From: Loripinus fragilis
Taxonomy: Eukaryota; Mollusca; Bivalvia; Lucinida; Lucinidae
Length of the DNA: 64,000 nt
NCBI GenBank assembly: GCA_964019695.1
Contig: OZ026524.1
Location: 29,986,164 to 30,050,163 of the forward strand
Reading direction: 5' to 3'
The translations under genes and the position numbers were made by a program. This document shows positions 9,591 to 19,517 of this stretch, in pieces. The notes below the pieces were generated by a model. It had not been told where the DNA came from, made no database searches, and saw nothing but the letters and a program-made list of their open reading frames with translations. How positions within the stretch are numbered: the stretch's first letter is position 1; each line of letters begins with the position of its first letter.

Positions 9591-10903
9591 CAGGTTGGGA
9601 ACACTTCTATTTTGATCTGTTATAGTTCAATTGATCTAAAATAGACAGATTTGTCTACTTAAAAGCACTGAAATAATGCTTTATCTGCCCTACGCAGGTG
9701 TTGCCAAAAAATTGCAAAATCATTCACCGGCTTAACTGTAGCCTTTGTTGATGCGATCTTGATGGTGTAAAAGTTTTGATTTTTCATCGAGGAAATTTTT
9801 TGCAGAAAACGCTTTTTTTTATAAATTTGTCTGCTGATTTTATTAGAAATTCAATTTACCAGATGAACTTTCAATAAATGCTGTTGAAGCTTCCAGACCT
9901 CTTAAGACCAACATGTACACTGCCATTTCTGCAGCCTTTCTTTGACCCCGTCATGATAATTAGGTCGATTGTGCTGCTGCAAATCAAATTTCCCACAACA
10001 GCATCCAAGTGTATGGTGGCCAATAAGTGTCATGCATATTTAGAGAAATGGGTTTACAGTTAATATACAGTGCATAATCCAATTATTTTTGGTATGAATT
10101 TGCTTTAGTTTTAGTTTGGTTCCATTTATATATTTAATCCAAAACTCATGAATTTTATTCTCCTTATATGTATTTATCTAGTATTTTGTTTCTGTGTCAT
10201 AATATTAAAGAAATTTCAACTTTTTCACAGACAAAATATTATTTAAATAATCTGTAGTTGCCTCCCTTGGCATGATTACAAGTATTGGCTTTTTAAAACA
10301 AAATAAGCGAAACATGTTTTATGCAACTCTTAAAATTTGCACTGGGACATTCAAAACCCACAGGAAGAGAGTTCTATTTACTCCTTTAATACAAACCTGA
10401 AGGAAAACACTGAAGTCACACACAATAAAGACTGTCTTCTCAAAAAAAACTAAAATTTTCTCTGAATATGGATGTCATTTATTTGCCTCCATACTTTTGG
10501 ATGCTGTTAAGGGGGAAAAATTAGATTTGCAGCGGAACAAGTGACCTTATTATCACCTTTCTGTCCAGAAATGAACGTGTGCATAATGTTCTTAAGAAGT
10601 CTGTAAGGAATAACACTATTTACTAAAAATTCATCTCTTAAATTGAATTTTAACAAAATTAGCAGACAATTTTCTAATAAAGGGGTTTTCTGCAAAAATT
10701 TCCTCGATGAAAAATCAAAACTTTTACACCATCAAGATCGCATCATCAAAGGCTACAGTTTGGCTGGAGAATGACTTTGCAATTTTTCGGCAACACCTGT
10801 GCAGAGCATATAAAGCATTATTTCAGTGCTTTTAAGTAGACAAATTGGTCTATTTTAGATCAATTGAACTATAACAGATCAAAATAGAAGTGTTCCCAAC
10901 CTG
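9591..10903. mobile_element. Foldback element inserted with TTGAC duplication
   Basis: It begins CAGGTTGGGAACACTTCTAT at 9591 and ends in the reverse complement at 10903. The inverted arms extend about 285 bp (9591-9877 and about 10618-10903), through ACACCATCAAGATCGCATC and TTTCCTCGATGAAAAATC. The 5-bp string TTGAC flanks both ends (9586-9590 and 10904-10908). Removing the element and one TTGAC restores the outer foldback arm to match its mirror at about 13050-13065. The interior (9878-10615) has no recognisable coding sequence. Confidence 0.85.
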
Positions 10904-11277
10904 TTGACATGTGTCAGTAAAGATAGAAAGAAAGTCAGGGGTATGAAAGCCCCTGCCGCACCGTGCCGTGCCACTTGCATTAGTTAGTATATTTCCCAGT
11001 TATCTGAAAATTAGCTGACCAGAGTATCATGTATTTTTTACTAGAAACGTGGATAACAATGAATAATGTTCTTTACATGCTTTGGGAAATATAACTGTGT
11101 TTATAGTACATTCATGTATGATGTCCTTGATGCCAGTCCTCAAACAAGACGACTACCTGCACAAATACAGGATTTTTTTTATAATTTAACAGCACTCTTT
11201 TTCCTGAGTCCTATGTGCCCTTCATGTCTTGCCATGTGACAGAAACCATGTTATGTTGTATACAAACAATATACTGT

Positions 11278-12074
11278 AAATGCTCTGGCGAGACTGCGCA
11301 TATGTGCAAGCTCGTCTGAGTCTTCACTGTGAACTGACTTATGGTGTACATGTATGACCATTGAACAGAACTAAGTTTTATTCAAACTCTGGTATGCTAT
11401 ATAGCTCGCGAGGATACAATCTACATCTTTCAGAAAAGGTGTGCTTAATTTTCTAACTTGTATATCCACTACTTTGAGTAAACAAGCAGTAAAGACTCTG
11501 GCAAGACTGTGCATTTGCGCATGGGCGGACCCAGAGGGGGGGGACATGGGGTCTGGACCCCCCTCCTCTGAAAAATCACAAAACTATAGGGTTTCCTAGC
11601 AATACTGGTCCAGATCCCCTGAAAAATCACAAGGTTACCAAGCCAGCATTCACTGTTGGGCCATCATCGGTACCACAGCGAAACGCCATTTAAATGGCGT
11701 TTCGCTGGCGGGCTGATGTTGGCCCGCTTAAGGGGATATTTAGATCGTTACTACCCTAATCAACTAAGAAAAAACGTTGTCAAAGTCGGACCCCATCTGG
11801 CAAAACTTTCTGGATCCGCGCAAGATGCGTTAACTCATCTGGGCCTTCACTGTGAACTGACTTATGATGTACATGTATGACCATCGAAAAGACCTGAGTT
11901 TTATTCAAACTCCGGTTGGCTAAATAGCTCAGGAGGATACAATCTACAGCTTTTGGAGAAGGTGTGCTTTACTTTCTAAATTGTATATCCACTACTTTGA
12001 GTAAACAAGCAGTAAAGGCTCTGGCGAGACTGCGCGTATGCGCATTGAGCGGATCCAGGGGGACAGGGGTCCGG

Positions 12075-12115
<41 letters not shown>

Positions 12116-12560
12116 ATCACTTTACTATAGGATTTCCTAGCAATACTGGTCCGGATCCCCTGAATAATCACAAGGTTACCAAGCCAGCGTTCAATGTTGG
12201 GCCATCATCGATACGACAGCGAAACGTCATTTAAATGGTGTTTCGCTGGCGGGCCGATTATGGTGGTATTTGGATCATCTCTCCCCTCATCAACATAGAA
12301 AAAACGTTGTCAAAGTCGGACCCCCTATGGCATAACTTTCTGGATCTGCGCAAGATGCCCAAACTCGTCTGAGCCTTCACTGTGAACAAATTTATGAGAT
12401 ACGAACATTATCTATCTTGTAATATAACAATATTCTAGCTTGTTTCATTAGATGGGAGACGTGTTAATATTTTATCATCTTGTATAAACCAGCAGTAGAG
12501 GTCATGACGAGACTGTGCATATAGGTTTTATTGGATTCTGAGTAACACAAACTAATGTCG
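11278..12560 (+). repeat. Tandem repeat of about 525-bp units, 2.3 copies
   Basis: CTTCACTGTGAAC blocks recur at 11323, 11846 and 12376, giving a period near 525 bp. Each full unit holds the sequence GGCTCTGGCGAGACTGCGC, a GGTCCGGACCCC-type palindrome, and a hairpin around GCGAAACGCCATTTAAATGG and its complement. A related single module lies reversed at 29590-29840. The plus-strand open frame 11656-11880 is a by-product. Confidence 0.8.
12076..12110 (+). repeat. Poly-C tract of 35
   Basis: An uninterrupted run of 35 C follows GGGGTCCGGA inside the second 525-bp unit. The first unit has only a short C run at the equivalent place, so this is an expansion. Exact length may be affected by sequencing. 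Confidence 0.8.
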
Positions 12561-13394
12561 CGCTTATTGAAGTTCACAAATTTCTTTCAAGAAAATGATT
12601 AAAAAATGTGTTAGAATCTGTTAATCACACTAATTGATTGATAAGATTAAATGCATGCGCATACATCTTTAATGAGCCTGTTTGGTTCTATTACTGATCA
12701 AGAATCTATAGGTTTCTTGATTATTAATTTAATGATGGGCCCTTGATTATATTATGATGCAAGCGGACCGTGAACACAATTTTAACTGACCAGTTAGTTG
12801 TCCAGCTGTAACAACGCATGAAAAGGGCCTATTGAGTGTATGCGTTAACTATTATTATTCATGATTATTATTAATACATTCCATTGCATGCCAAAAACAC
12901 CCACTAAGAATCATCATTGCCCACATTTCTAGTAAAAATACACCCAGGACAAATGTTTCAGTAATCAAATGTTAAAAAATTACGGTAAAACTGCTACTAA
13001 TGCAAGTAGCATGGCACAGCGCGGCAGGGGCTTTCATACCCCTGACTCATGTCAAATCGCCATTAAAATCATTATTTCGGGAAATCTAATGTATTTTATT
13101 ATTGGCAAATGTTAATAATACTATTTGCAGATGATAGAGCAAAAAAATTATGGAATTTCAAATCTTTGTGAATCGGGAAAGGGAAAATTTATTTCTGGTG
13201 CAGCAGATTTCGGCGCGGTAGCGCAGCGCGGCGTGGCGCGGTCATGACTTTCATACCGAACCGTTGTTGATCTATTTATGGCACTATGATGTTGCCCATA
13301 GACTCTATGTGCTTTCAATTCTCTGGTGCTTCTCTCAATGTACTTTATACTCATGTAACACAGGTACGTATGAAGGGTTCGGGTGTGTTTTAAA

Positions 13395-14850
13395 AGATTT
13401 GAGGTTAAAACCTCTTTGAGCTCCTAATGAATTCCATTAGGGCTCCAACAAGATTATGCTGTGCTTCCCTACTTATGTCTTCAACCATGCCGGTAAGCAC
13501 TTTGATATCAATGTTGCCAATATGGTTTGCATCTTCCCTATGCAGTATCTCCTCCACCTTCTCTTGTAGTTGAATCCTTTCCTCGTCAAACTTCTTGCAC
13601 ACAAATAAGTAATGATTCAGATCTTCCGGGATGTTGCATATGTCACAAAGATTTGAAATTTCCTTATTGATCTTTGACTGGTGATTGTTCAGTTTGGAAT
13701 GACCACTAATTAACTGGTTCAGATGTGAGAAAGTCATTCTGTCTTTTTCTCCCCAACAGCTTCTCTTCCCAACCTCTGAAAACACCTCATGAATGAACGA
13801 CTCATTTTCTGCACATGCGAATCTTTTATTCCATTTTTCCACTGTCTTGTTCTTCATTTCTTGAAATGCTTCTCTTTTATCCCAAACTGGGGGAACATTC
13901 ACATCTGAACCACTCATTTCAATTGCTGCCTGTTTTGCCTGCTGATCCGCCAACTCATTTCCCTCGATCTCCTTATCGGTCAGTCTTAATACCCCAGGAC
14001 ACCCTAGGACACCCCAGGACACCCCAAGACACACCAGGACGTCCAAATATGCATTTATTAACATGCTTTTTTGGCAAAACTATGTAAGTTTATACAAAAA
14101 AATATTATTGACCCCATATATTATATGAATTACCATTTATATGATATCATTAAAGTCTGAATCGAGCAGTATAAGTGATGTGTATACTGCTGAAAAGACA
14201 CCCAGGTCGGACCCCCAGGACTCTCTCAAATTGGCTTCCAGATACCTAGATGGAGATTCAAACTTTAAGATAGAAGCATTTAATCATCAAACATTTGATA
14301 AAACAAGTACATAATTACAAAATATGGAGTTTTTTTTTTTTTTTTTTTTTTTGGGGGGGGGGGGATACTGAAGTGTTTTGGTATATATTGAGGTGTCCTA
14401 ATGGGAACCATCTGGGCTATCCATACTGGGACTAAGTCATACTCATTTTTAGAATGGTAGAACTCAATTGCATGATGTATTTAATAAACATAAATCCTAA
14501 ATTGATCAAATTATACTTAAATATATAAATAAAATTATACTGAGTTATGTTTTAGGTATCCTGCTTGTTATGGTATGTTGAGGTGTCTTGGAGTAATCTC
14601 TTGGCTATTCATACTGAGACAACACGTACTTAATATTTTTTTGAATGGTAATATTCGATTTTATGACACATTCAATGAAAATAAACCTAATTTGATTTAT
14701 AAACATGGTAAAAATGATCGAATAATGGTATCTTTGAGTGTCTTTATGTGTCCTGGGGTATCCTGGGGTGTCCTGGGGTAATAAGACTAACCCTCTCCTT
14801 ATGGCCCGGAACCCAATGCAATGTTTGCAAAAATAGCAACTATCAACGCT
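13395..14850 (-). pseudogene. 5'-truncated LINE, RNase H and C-terminal zinc knuckle
   Basis: On the minus strand, 13405-13985 encodes EIEGNELADQQAKQAA (RNase H block), later a CDICNIPEDLNHYLFVC zinc knuckle (C-x2-C-x7-H-x4-C), and stops at 13405. Immediately upstream in the retroelement's sense, at about 14803-14835, the minus strand reads LHWVPGHK. Skipping the inserted element at 13977-14794 makes these adjacent as one RNase H motif. Before this, stops appear at once, so only the last fifth or so of a LINE ORF2 remains. RT and endonuclease are absent, typical of a 5'-truncated insertion. The first about 30 residues of the 219-aa frame belong to the inserted MITE. Confidence 0.72.
13977..14794. 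mobile_element. MITE with 8-bp target duplication, inserted in LINE
   Basis: The arms CGGTCAGTCTTAATACCCCA (13977) and TGGGGTAATAAGACTAACCC (to about 14793) are inverted repeats. Both contain short tandem copies of the 10-11 bp string CCCCAGGACA. CTCCTTAT flanks the element at 13969-13976 and 14795-14802, an 8-bp target duplication as for hAT-type elements. The interior has two related units of about 190 bp (from 14387 and 14576) and a T-run followed by a G-run at 14332-14364. No transposase seen. Confidence 0.85.
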
Positions 14851-15129
14851 AAAAATTGCATCTTGATAAAAAATGCTTGATCTTTGCTTATATCTTTTTC
14901 TTAGAATACTAGGTACTAATAGAAATATGATCCGTGCAGTGATAAGAATGTAAACACATGCTAACAGAACTGCAAACATGTGTCTGATTGCTTTTTAATT
15001 GATGATTAATGATTACTCTTATTGAGTATGAGTTGGTGGATGCGTCAATCTTGCCTTTTAAGAATACTTTAATCTGAATCTGTGGTATTGTTGTTGAGTA
15101 TTTTAACCATAACGGGACAAAAATATTTC
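14850..15129. other. Unassigned spacer
   Basis: AT-rich sequence between the LINE remnant and the next MITE. Nothing recognised. Confidence 0.4.
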
Positions 15130-16525
15130 AGTAGGATGCAAGTCAAAAAGTCCCCTAGTCAAAACGCCCCCTAGTCAAAATTTCCCTGAATTGGTCAAAA
15201 CGTCCCCAAACACAAAAAAAGATTGGTCAAAACGTCCCCATAAAACGTCCCCATTTTTCAAAGAAGATTTTTCAAAGAAATATGGGATTCTTAAAATGAA
15301 AAAGCTTGTTTTAGTGTCTGGTACTAATGTATGAAAGTTTGAAATGATATGTTTCGATAGGGTATTTTATGTTCATGCTGCTATAGATTAATGTTAAAGC
15401 ATAATAGTTTTTCACATGCTTTGTTGTCCGCTTTTCTTTTTCAAAATAAAGTTTTTAAAGGACTGTTTCGGGAATACCATCATATTGTACAGATATTCCC
15501 ATGTTATGTCAGGTCTGATCTGAGTATAAGGCACTTGCAAATGTTATCAGCATAAGACACCAGCATGCAAAGAGTTAATACTATACACTGACTTTGGTTC
15601 CGTATGACCGGTTAATAAAGTACAAGAGCAATTATTCACGGTAGACCCAGCATCACTAGGACGATGTGAACTGACATAACAACACAAACAAATCATGTAT
15701 AAAAACGTACATTATTTTTTAAATTTCACTTTTCTCGACGTATGGGATAACACTGATGCACAAAGACTTAAGACATAAGACAAATTTTATTTATAGTCGG
15801 AGATGCACGCCAATACACAACAGATACATAATTTGGTTTGCATGAGATATGTGTATATATCTGATGTATCGGATATCGCTTAAGGAAGTTTCTTGATTAA
15901 GTTTCCTAATTGAGGAGTCACTGTCATCATTTCTGAGATGCAGGTTTTTCACACGTCTTAGTCAAACAGTTCAATTATACATGTATTAGACACCTGTTTT
16001 AATAGAGTTAATCACCTATTATTTATTTTTATTTATTATCAACTTTGTTATTTATCCAAAAGCATTTCCCCTAGGCAAATTTTGCGCCTGATGGAAAGGA
16101 GATTTATATACTGCGTAGACCTAGATGTAGATTTAAACTTTATGCATATCTATGCTCGAAATTAAATAAAGTTCTAGTCCAAACTTACAATCATAGCGAT
16201 TATCTGATAATTACCACAAAGCAAATCATCAAAAGCTAGTGAAAATTTAATATTGTAATGTTTGAAGGATTGTGTATAGAAGGATTGTTGGAAAAAATGC
16301 ATTCTTAATGCTATTTTACTGAAATAACAGAATGGAATCTTGATAAAAACACTTAATCTAAAACAGTTTAATTCAAACATCCCAGATCATGCCTAACACT
16401 ACATAAAATATATAATTAAAAATTATTTTGGGGATGTTTTGACCAACATTTTTTACCATGGGGACGTTTTGATCAATTTTTAGGGACGTTTTCACCAATT
16501 CGGGGATGTTTTGACTGTAATCCTT
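15130..16525. mobile_element. MITE with repeated TCAAAACGTCCCC ends
   Basis: The left end (15130-15260) carries five copies of (G)TCAAAA(C)GTCCCC or close variants. The right end (16425-16520) carries four reverse-complement copies (GGGGACGTTTTGACC type). The arms also share GAATTGGT. The interior is AT-rich without a transposase frame. The same motif occurs at 9047-9070 next to another MITE. Confidence 0.75.
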
Positions 16526-16526
16526 T

Positions 16527-16775
16527 CAATATTGCACTTGTCATGCAGGATGAATGACTTACAATTTTCACTCGTCCTGCAAACACATGTACTTGTCCTT
16601 CAAAAGCGTATGCAATAAATAACATAAGGGAGTAATATGTAATATGACTCCCTCGAGTTAATCTTCCCAAAGCACTCGTCCTACAGGACGAGTGCTTTGG
16701 GAAGAATTACTCGTCCTTTCTAGATTTCACTCGTAATTACGAGCGGACGAGTGGAATTTTTGTCCCCTGCATAAT
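16527..16775. repeat. Dispersed repeat with 42-bp perfect palindrome
   Basis: It shares blocks with 23455-23681: ACTTGTCCTTCAAAAG, AGCACTCGTCC and a TTTTTGTCCCCTGC end. At 16663-16704 a 20-bp stem (CTTCCCAAAGCACTCGTCCT) is followed by AC and its perfect complement. This doubling is absent in the copy at 23455. Confidence 0.65.
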
Positions 16776-17019
16776 AAGTTGTAGTGCAGCAGTAATATTC
16801 CTCTTCCTGATTTTTTACATCTTGTAGATCTCCATATTTTTAGAGGTTTGGATACCATATACCATATGTATGGATGAGCTTACTGTGCATAACATCAATA
16901 TGTTCTGCTTCAATGATTTTACAGCCCTTGATTTTCAATTTTTACCATACCAAATACGAAAAGCCTTCTCTTTCTAATCTGTTTTGTAGATGTTTAGAGA
17001 ACGTAGCAAAATATCTTTT

Positions 17020-17200
17020 TCTTATTTCTCAACCAAAATATATGTTGTGGATACTCAAAAGAACCCTCTCAATGAGATGGTTCTTTTGAACAATGAGATG
17101 GTTCTTTTGAGCACCCAAAACATATGTTAAAACTGATGGGTAAGAAAATGTTTACAGTTTTATGTTCAAAAATTGGGTTTATCTAAACCTGTGTGTAGGA
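17020..17200. mobile_element. MITE family F1 (AACCGTCTCAATGAGACGGTT core), copy 1
   Basis: The family consists of a central hairpin (CAAAAGAACC...GGTTCTTTTG) flanked by ATATGTT...AACATATG and by TTTCTTATTTCTCAACC on one side and GGGTAAGAAAATATT on the other, ending in TTATCTAAACCTG. This copy has a duplicated half-core (AATGAGATGGTTCTTTTGA twice). It lies just upstream of the zinc-finger coding exon. Confidence 0.75.
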
Positions 17201-17250
17201 GACATATTTTTTCATATTAAAAAAACTTCTAATTCTTCTTCTTTTTCCAG

Positions 17251-17366
17251 ATTATGCTTGGTTTTAGCATTGTGTGTAATATACATTACATATACATGAC
17301 AAAGAGGAGTGAAGCAACAGGCAAAACTCAAGACATAAGATTTGCTTTGATTTTGGCTTATACACA
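17251..17366 (+). other. 5' UTR part of the zinc-finger exon, after an acceptor
   Basis: TTCTTCTTTTTCCAG at 17236-17250 is a good splice acceptor. An in-frame TGA near 17313 separates it from the ATG at 17367, so this stretch is best read as 5' UTR and an upstream non-coding exon is expected but was not identified. Confidence 0.55.
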
Positions 17367-19209
17367 ATGAATAAGAACACTTTGAAGATCAATGATGTTC
17401 TGTTTGTTTTCCCCACTGACTTCATACAGGCACTTGCTGCTCAGAAGTGTGGTGAGTCTTATCATTGGACTGCAGTTAGCCAGGTAGAAACAATGCATAT
17501 GAAAACTCTTGCAGAAGAAGGGCAGTTGAAAATTTCTGTGAAAACATTGCAGCTGAGTTTGAAAGATGGTTGTCATGTTTGTCTTTTGGAGCAAATATTA
17601 AGATGTCCAAAAGGTGAAAGTGTTGACAAACCTGATAATGTTACAGGCTTTATTGAAGTCAATACAGATAACACTGTTAAGGAATTACAGCCAGATAATG
17701 AAGTCAGCTGTGGACAAGTTAAACGGAAAAGAGGCCGGCCAAGAAAATTAGAGTCCGAAAAACAAAAAAACAAAGTTATCAAAAAATGTACTGAGGTGCC
17801 AGAAGTTGTTGGCAAATCATATACTTTGAGAGGAGTAAAACTATCTGCTGAAATAATGAATGCAGAGAAAGGAATATATCTTGATAATGATGCAGTAAAA
17901 ACTGAGGCCAAAACCTGTTTTGATGAACCTATGAAAGATAAACCAAACAATAAAGATTCAATGCCTCCTTCAGTGGATGAACAAAAGGGTAATGAAGATA
18001 CAGAGAATGGTCCTAGTTCAGCTGGTGAGGTTGATATTGAAAACTCATCTTATGAAAATGTAAATCCATTTGTGAATGATGATGGAGGCAGCGATTATAG
18101 TGAATTGGAAGAGAAACCCAGAAGAAAGAGAGGACGGCCTAGGCAGCTCAAGAAACGGGATGATACTTCTAAAACTAAAAGATGTGTTATCGATATTGGT
18201 GATGTCCCTAGGTTTGAGAGAAGAAAGAGGAAAGAACAGAAAAAAGAACAATGCAAAGTCTGTGGTAAAAAGCTGTGTGATTATACAGGATTATTTGATC
18301 ATGTAAAAAAGAGACATTGTGATATGGAAGGTTATCAGAATTATTTGGAAGAGTTAAAAGAACTGAAGGTTGTTACCTGTGAAATATGTCAACAGAAGTT
18401 TGCAGACAGAACACTTCTACATGCACATGAGGATAGAGAGCACAGACAGAATGAAATTGTAGAATGCTTTCATTGCAAGAAACCATTTAGAGGAATTGTA
18501 CATCTTAGGAGTCATATCCGATCTGTTCATATCATGCAGGGGGATAGAAGTAAATTGTGTCATCTCTGTCCGGCTAAGTTTAAATGGGCTGTGTCTCTGA
18601 GACAGCATATAGATGAAATTCATGAAGGAAACAAACATGCCAAATGTGAGCTGTGTGGCAAGACATTTTACTCCAATTCTCAGCTGAGGAGACATGAAAG
18701 ATGCCATGGTTTACATAAATCAAAGTGTGTGATATGCCAGCAATGTGGTAAACAGTTTCTGTTTGCTCACAATTTGAAACGACATGTAGAAGCGATGCAT
18801 GGAACAAGACAAGAGATCTATCATTGTAGCTACTGTGGCAAAGGCTTTCGTTTAAAAACGTCCATGGTTTCACATGTACTGTTAGTGCATTTCAGTATGT
18901 TTTCATTTAGTTGTAAAGAATGCCGGGCATCATTTCCTAGATCTAAATTTCTAATTGACCACATGGCTTCAGTTCATAATATTAAAGATTTTCAAGTGAA
19001 GGAGAATCGAAAGGAAAGATATAAATACGCTAAGGATGATAGTGATTTGTTCTATTGTTCCTATTGCAGTACAGGATTCCATTATAAAGCAAAGCTGGTT
19101 GATCATATTCATACGAGCCATGCAGAGATCTTCCCACATCGCTGCGATATTTGTAAGCAGGGTTTTCTGGAAGCTTCCTTCCTGGACAACCATAGATTAA
19201 AGAGTCATA
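17367..19209 (+). CDS. C2H2 zinc-finger protein with AT-hooks, coding exon 1
   Basis: This exon gives residues 1-614 of an 885-residue protein, a likely nuclear DNA-binding factor. Two AT-hook-like motifs (KRKRGRPRKL at 119-128 and RRKRGRPRQL at 252-261) lie in a charged, acidic N-terminal half. Ten C2H2 fingers follow at about 296-317, 338-359, 367-388, 398-419, 427-447, 457-478, 487-508, 516-537, 564-585 and 593-614. Linkers are irregular rather than the TGEKP type. The start is the first ATG after an in-frame stop. The exon ends at the GTAAGT donor at 19210, one base after the last His codon; the open frame running on to 19235 is intron. Open frames on other strands here are shadows. No specific orthologue is recognised. 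Confidence 0.88.
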
Positions 19210-19231
19210 GTAAGTTTCATTTTCCCTGGCC

Positions 19232-19470
19232 TTGAGGTTATAAAACTTTCTTCGTATTCAACTCAGCTGAGCACAAAGTTTATCCTGCTCATAAATGTTA
19301 AAATGCCAACAATTGTTGGCATTTTAACATTTATCAGCATGATAAATACAACATCTGAGAGACTTAAAGCAAGACACTCATTATTTGTCGGTATTTTAGT
19401 TTTTATGAGCATGTGATATTTCGTACTCAGTTGAGTTGAGCATGAAAATTTTTAATAACATCGGGGCCTG
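19232..19470. mobile_element. MITE family F2 (CCAACAATTGTTGGCATTTT core), copy 1
   Basis: Inverted-repeat element with arms beginning CTTGAGGTTATAAAACTTT and a central palindrome AAAATGCCAACAATTGTTGG-CATTTT. Both halves carry CAACT(C)AG(T/C)TGAG(T/C)-type strings. Further copies are at 29228-29566, 38095-38300 and 58425-58640. It lies in intron 1, about 20 bp after the donor. Confidence 0.75.
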
Positions 19471-19517
19471 ACTCCATTATTGAGTCATAGGCTCCCAAAA
19501 CCAGAGAACATACCTGC

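Larger units (their letters stand above)
9380..13275. mobile_element. Large foldback element (interrupted left arm)
   Basis: The left arm starts near 9395 (GGTATGAAAGCCATGACCGC) and mirrors the right arm ending near 13258 (GCGGTCATGACTTTCATACC). Homology continues through TCCATA-TTTTT, ATAAAATACATT and GATTTTAATGGTGATTTGAC. The left arm then breaks at 9590 and resumes at 10904 with GTCAGGGGTATGAAAGCCCC (from 10934), matching 13025-13050 on the complement. The GC-rich tips (GCGCCGCG...CGCGGCGTGGCGCGG) stand out in an AT-rich region. The interior holds a 525-bp tandem repeat and a poly-C tract. No transposase seen. Confidence 0.7.

Noticed and set aside
13405..14064. Intact 219-residue protein
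   Set aside because: Its first part is translated from a MITE and the rest is a LINE ORF2 C-terminus.
14605..14979. 124-codon hydrophobic minus-strand frame as a membrane protein
   Set aside because: It crosses the MITE boundary and the LINE remnant; the correct LINE frame is a different one.
17573..19193. Several minus-strand and alternate-frame open frames across the zinc-finger exon
   Set aside because: All lie inside the 614-codon finger exon, whose frame has clear C2H2 motifs; they are shadows.
19210..19235. Continuation of the zinc-finger frame to a stop at 19235
   Set aside because: A GTAAGT donor at 19210 and phase-matched exons downstream make this intron sequence.
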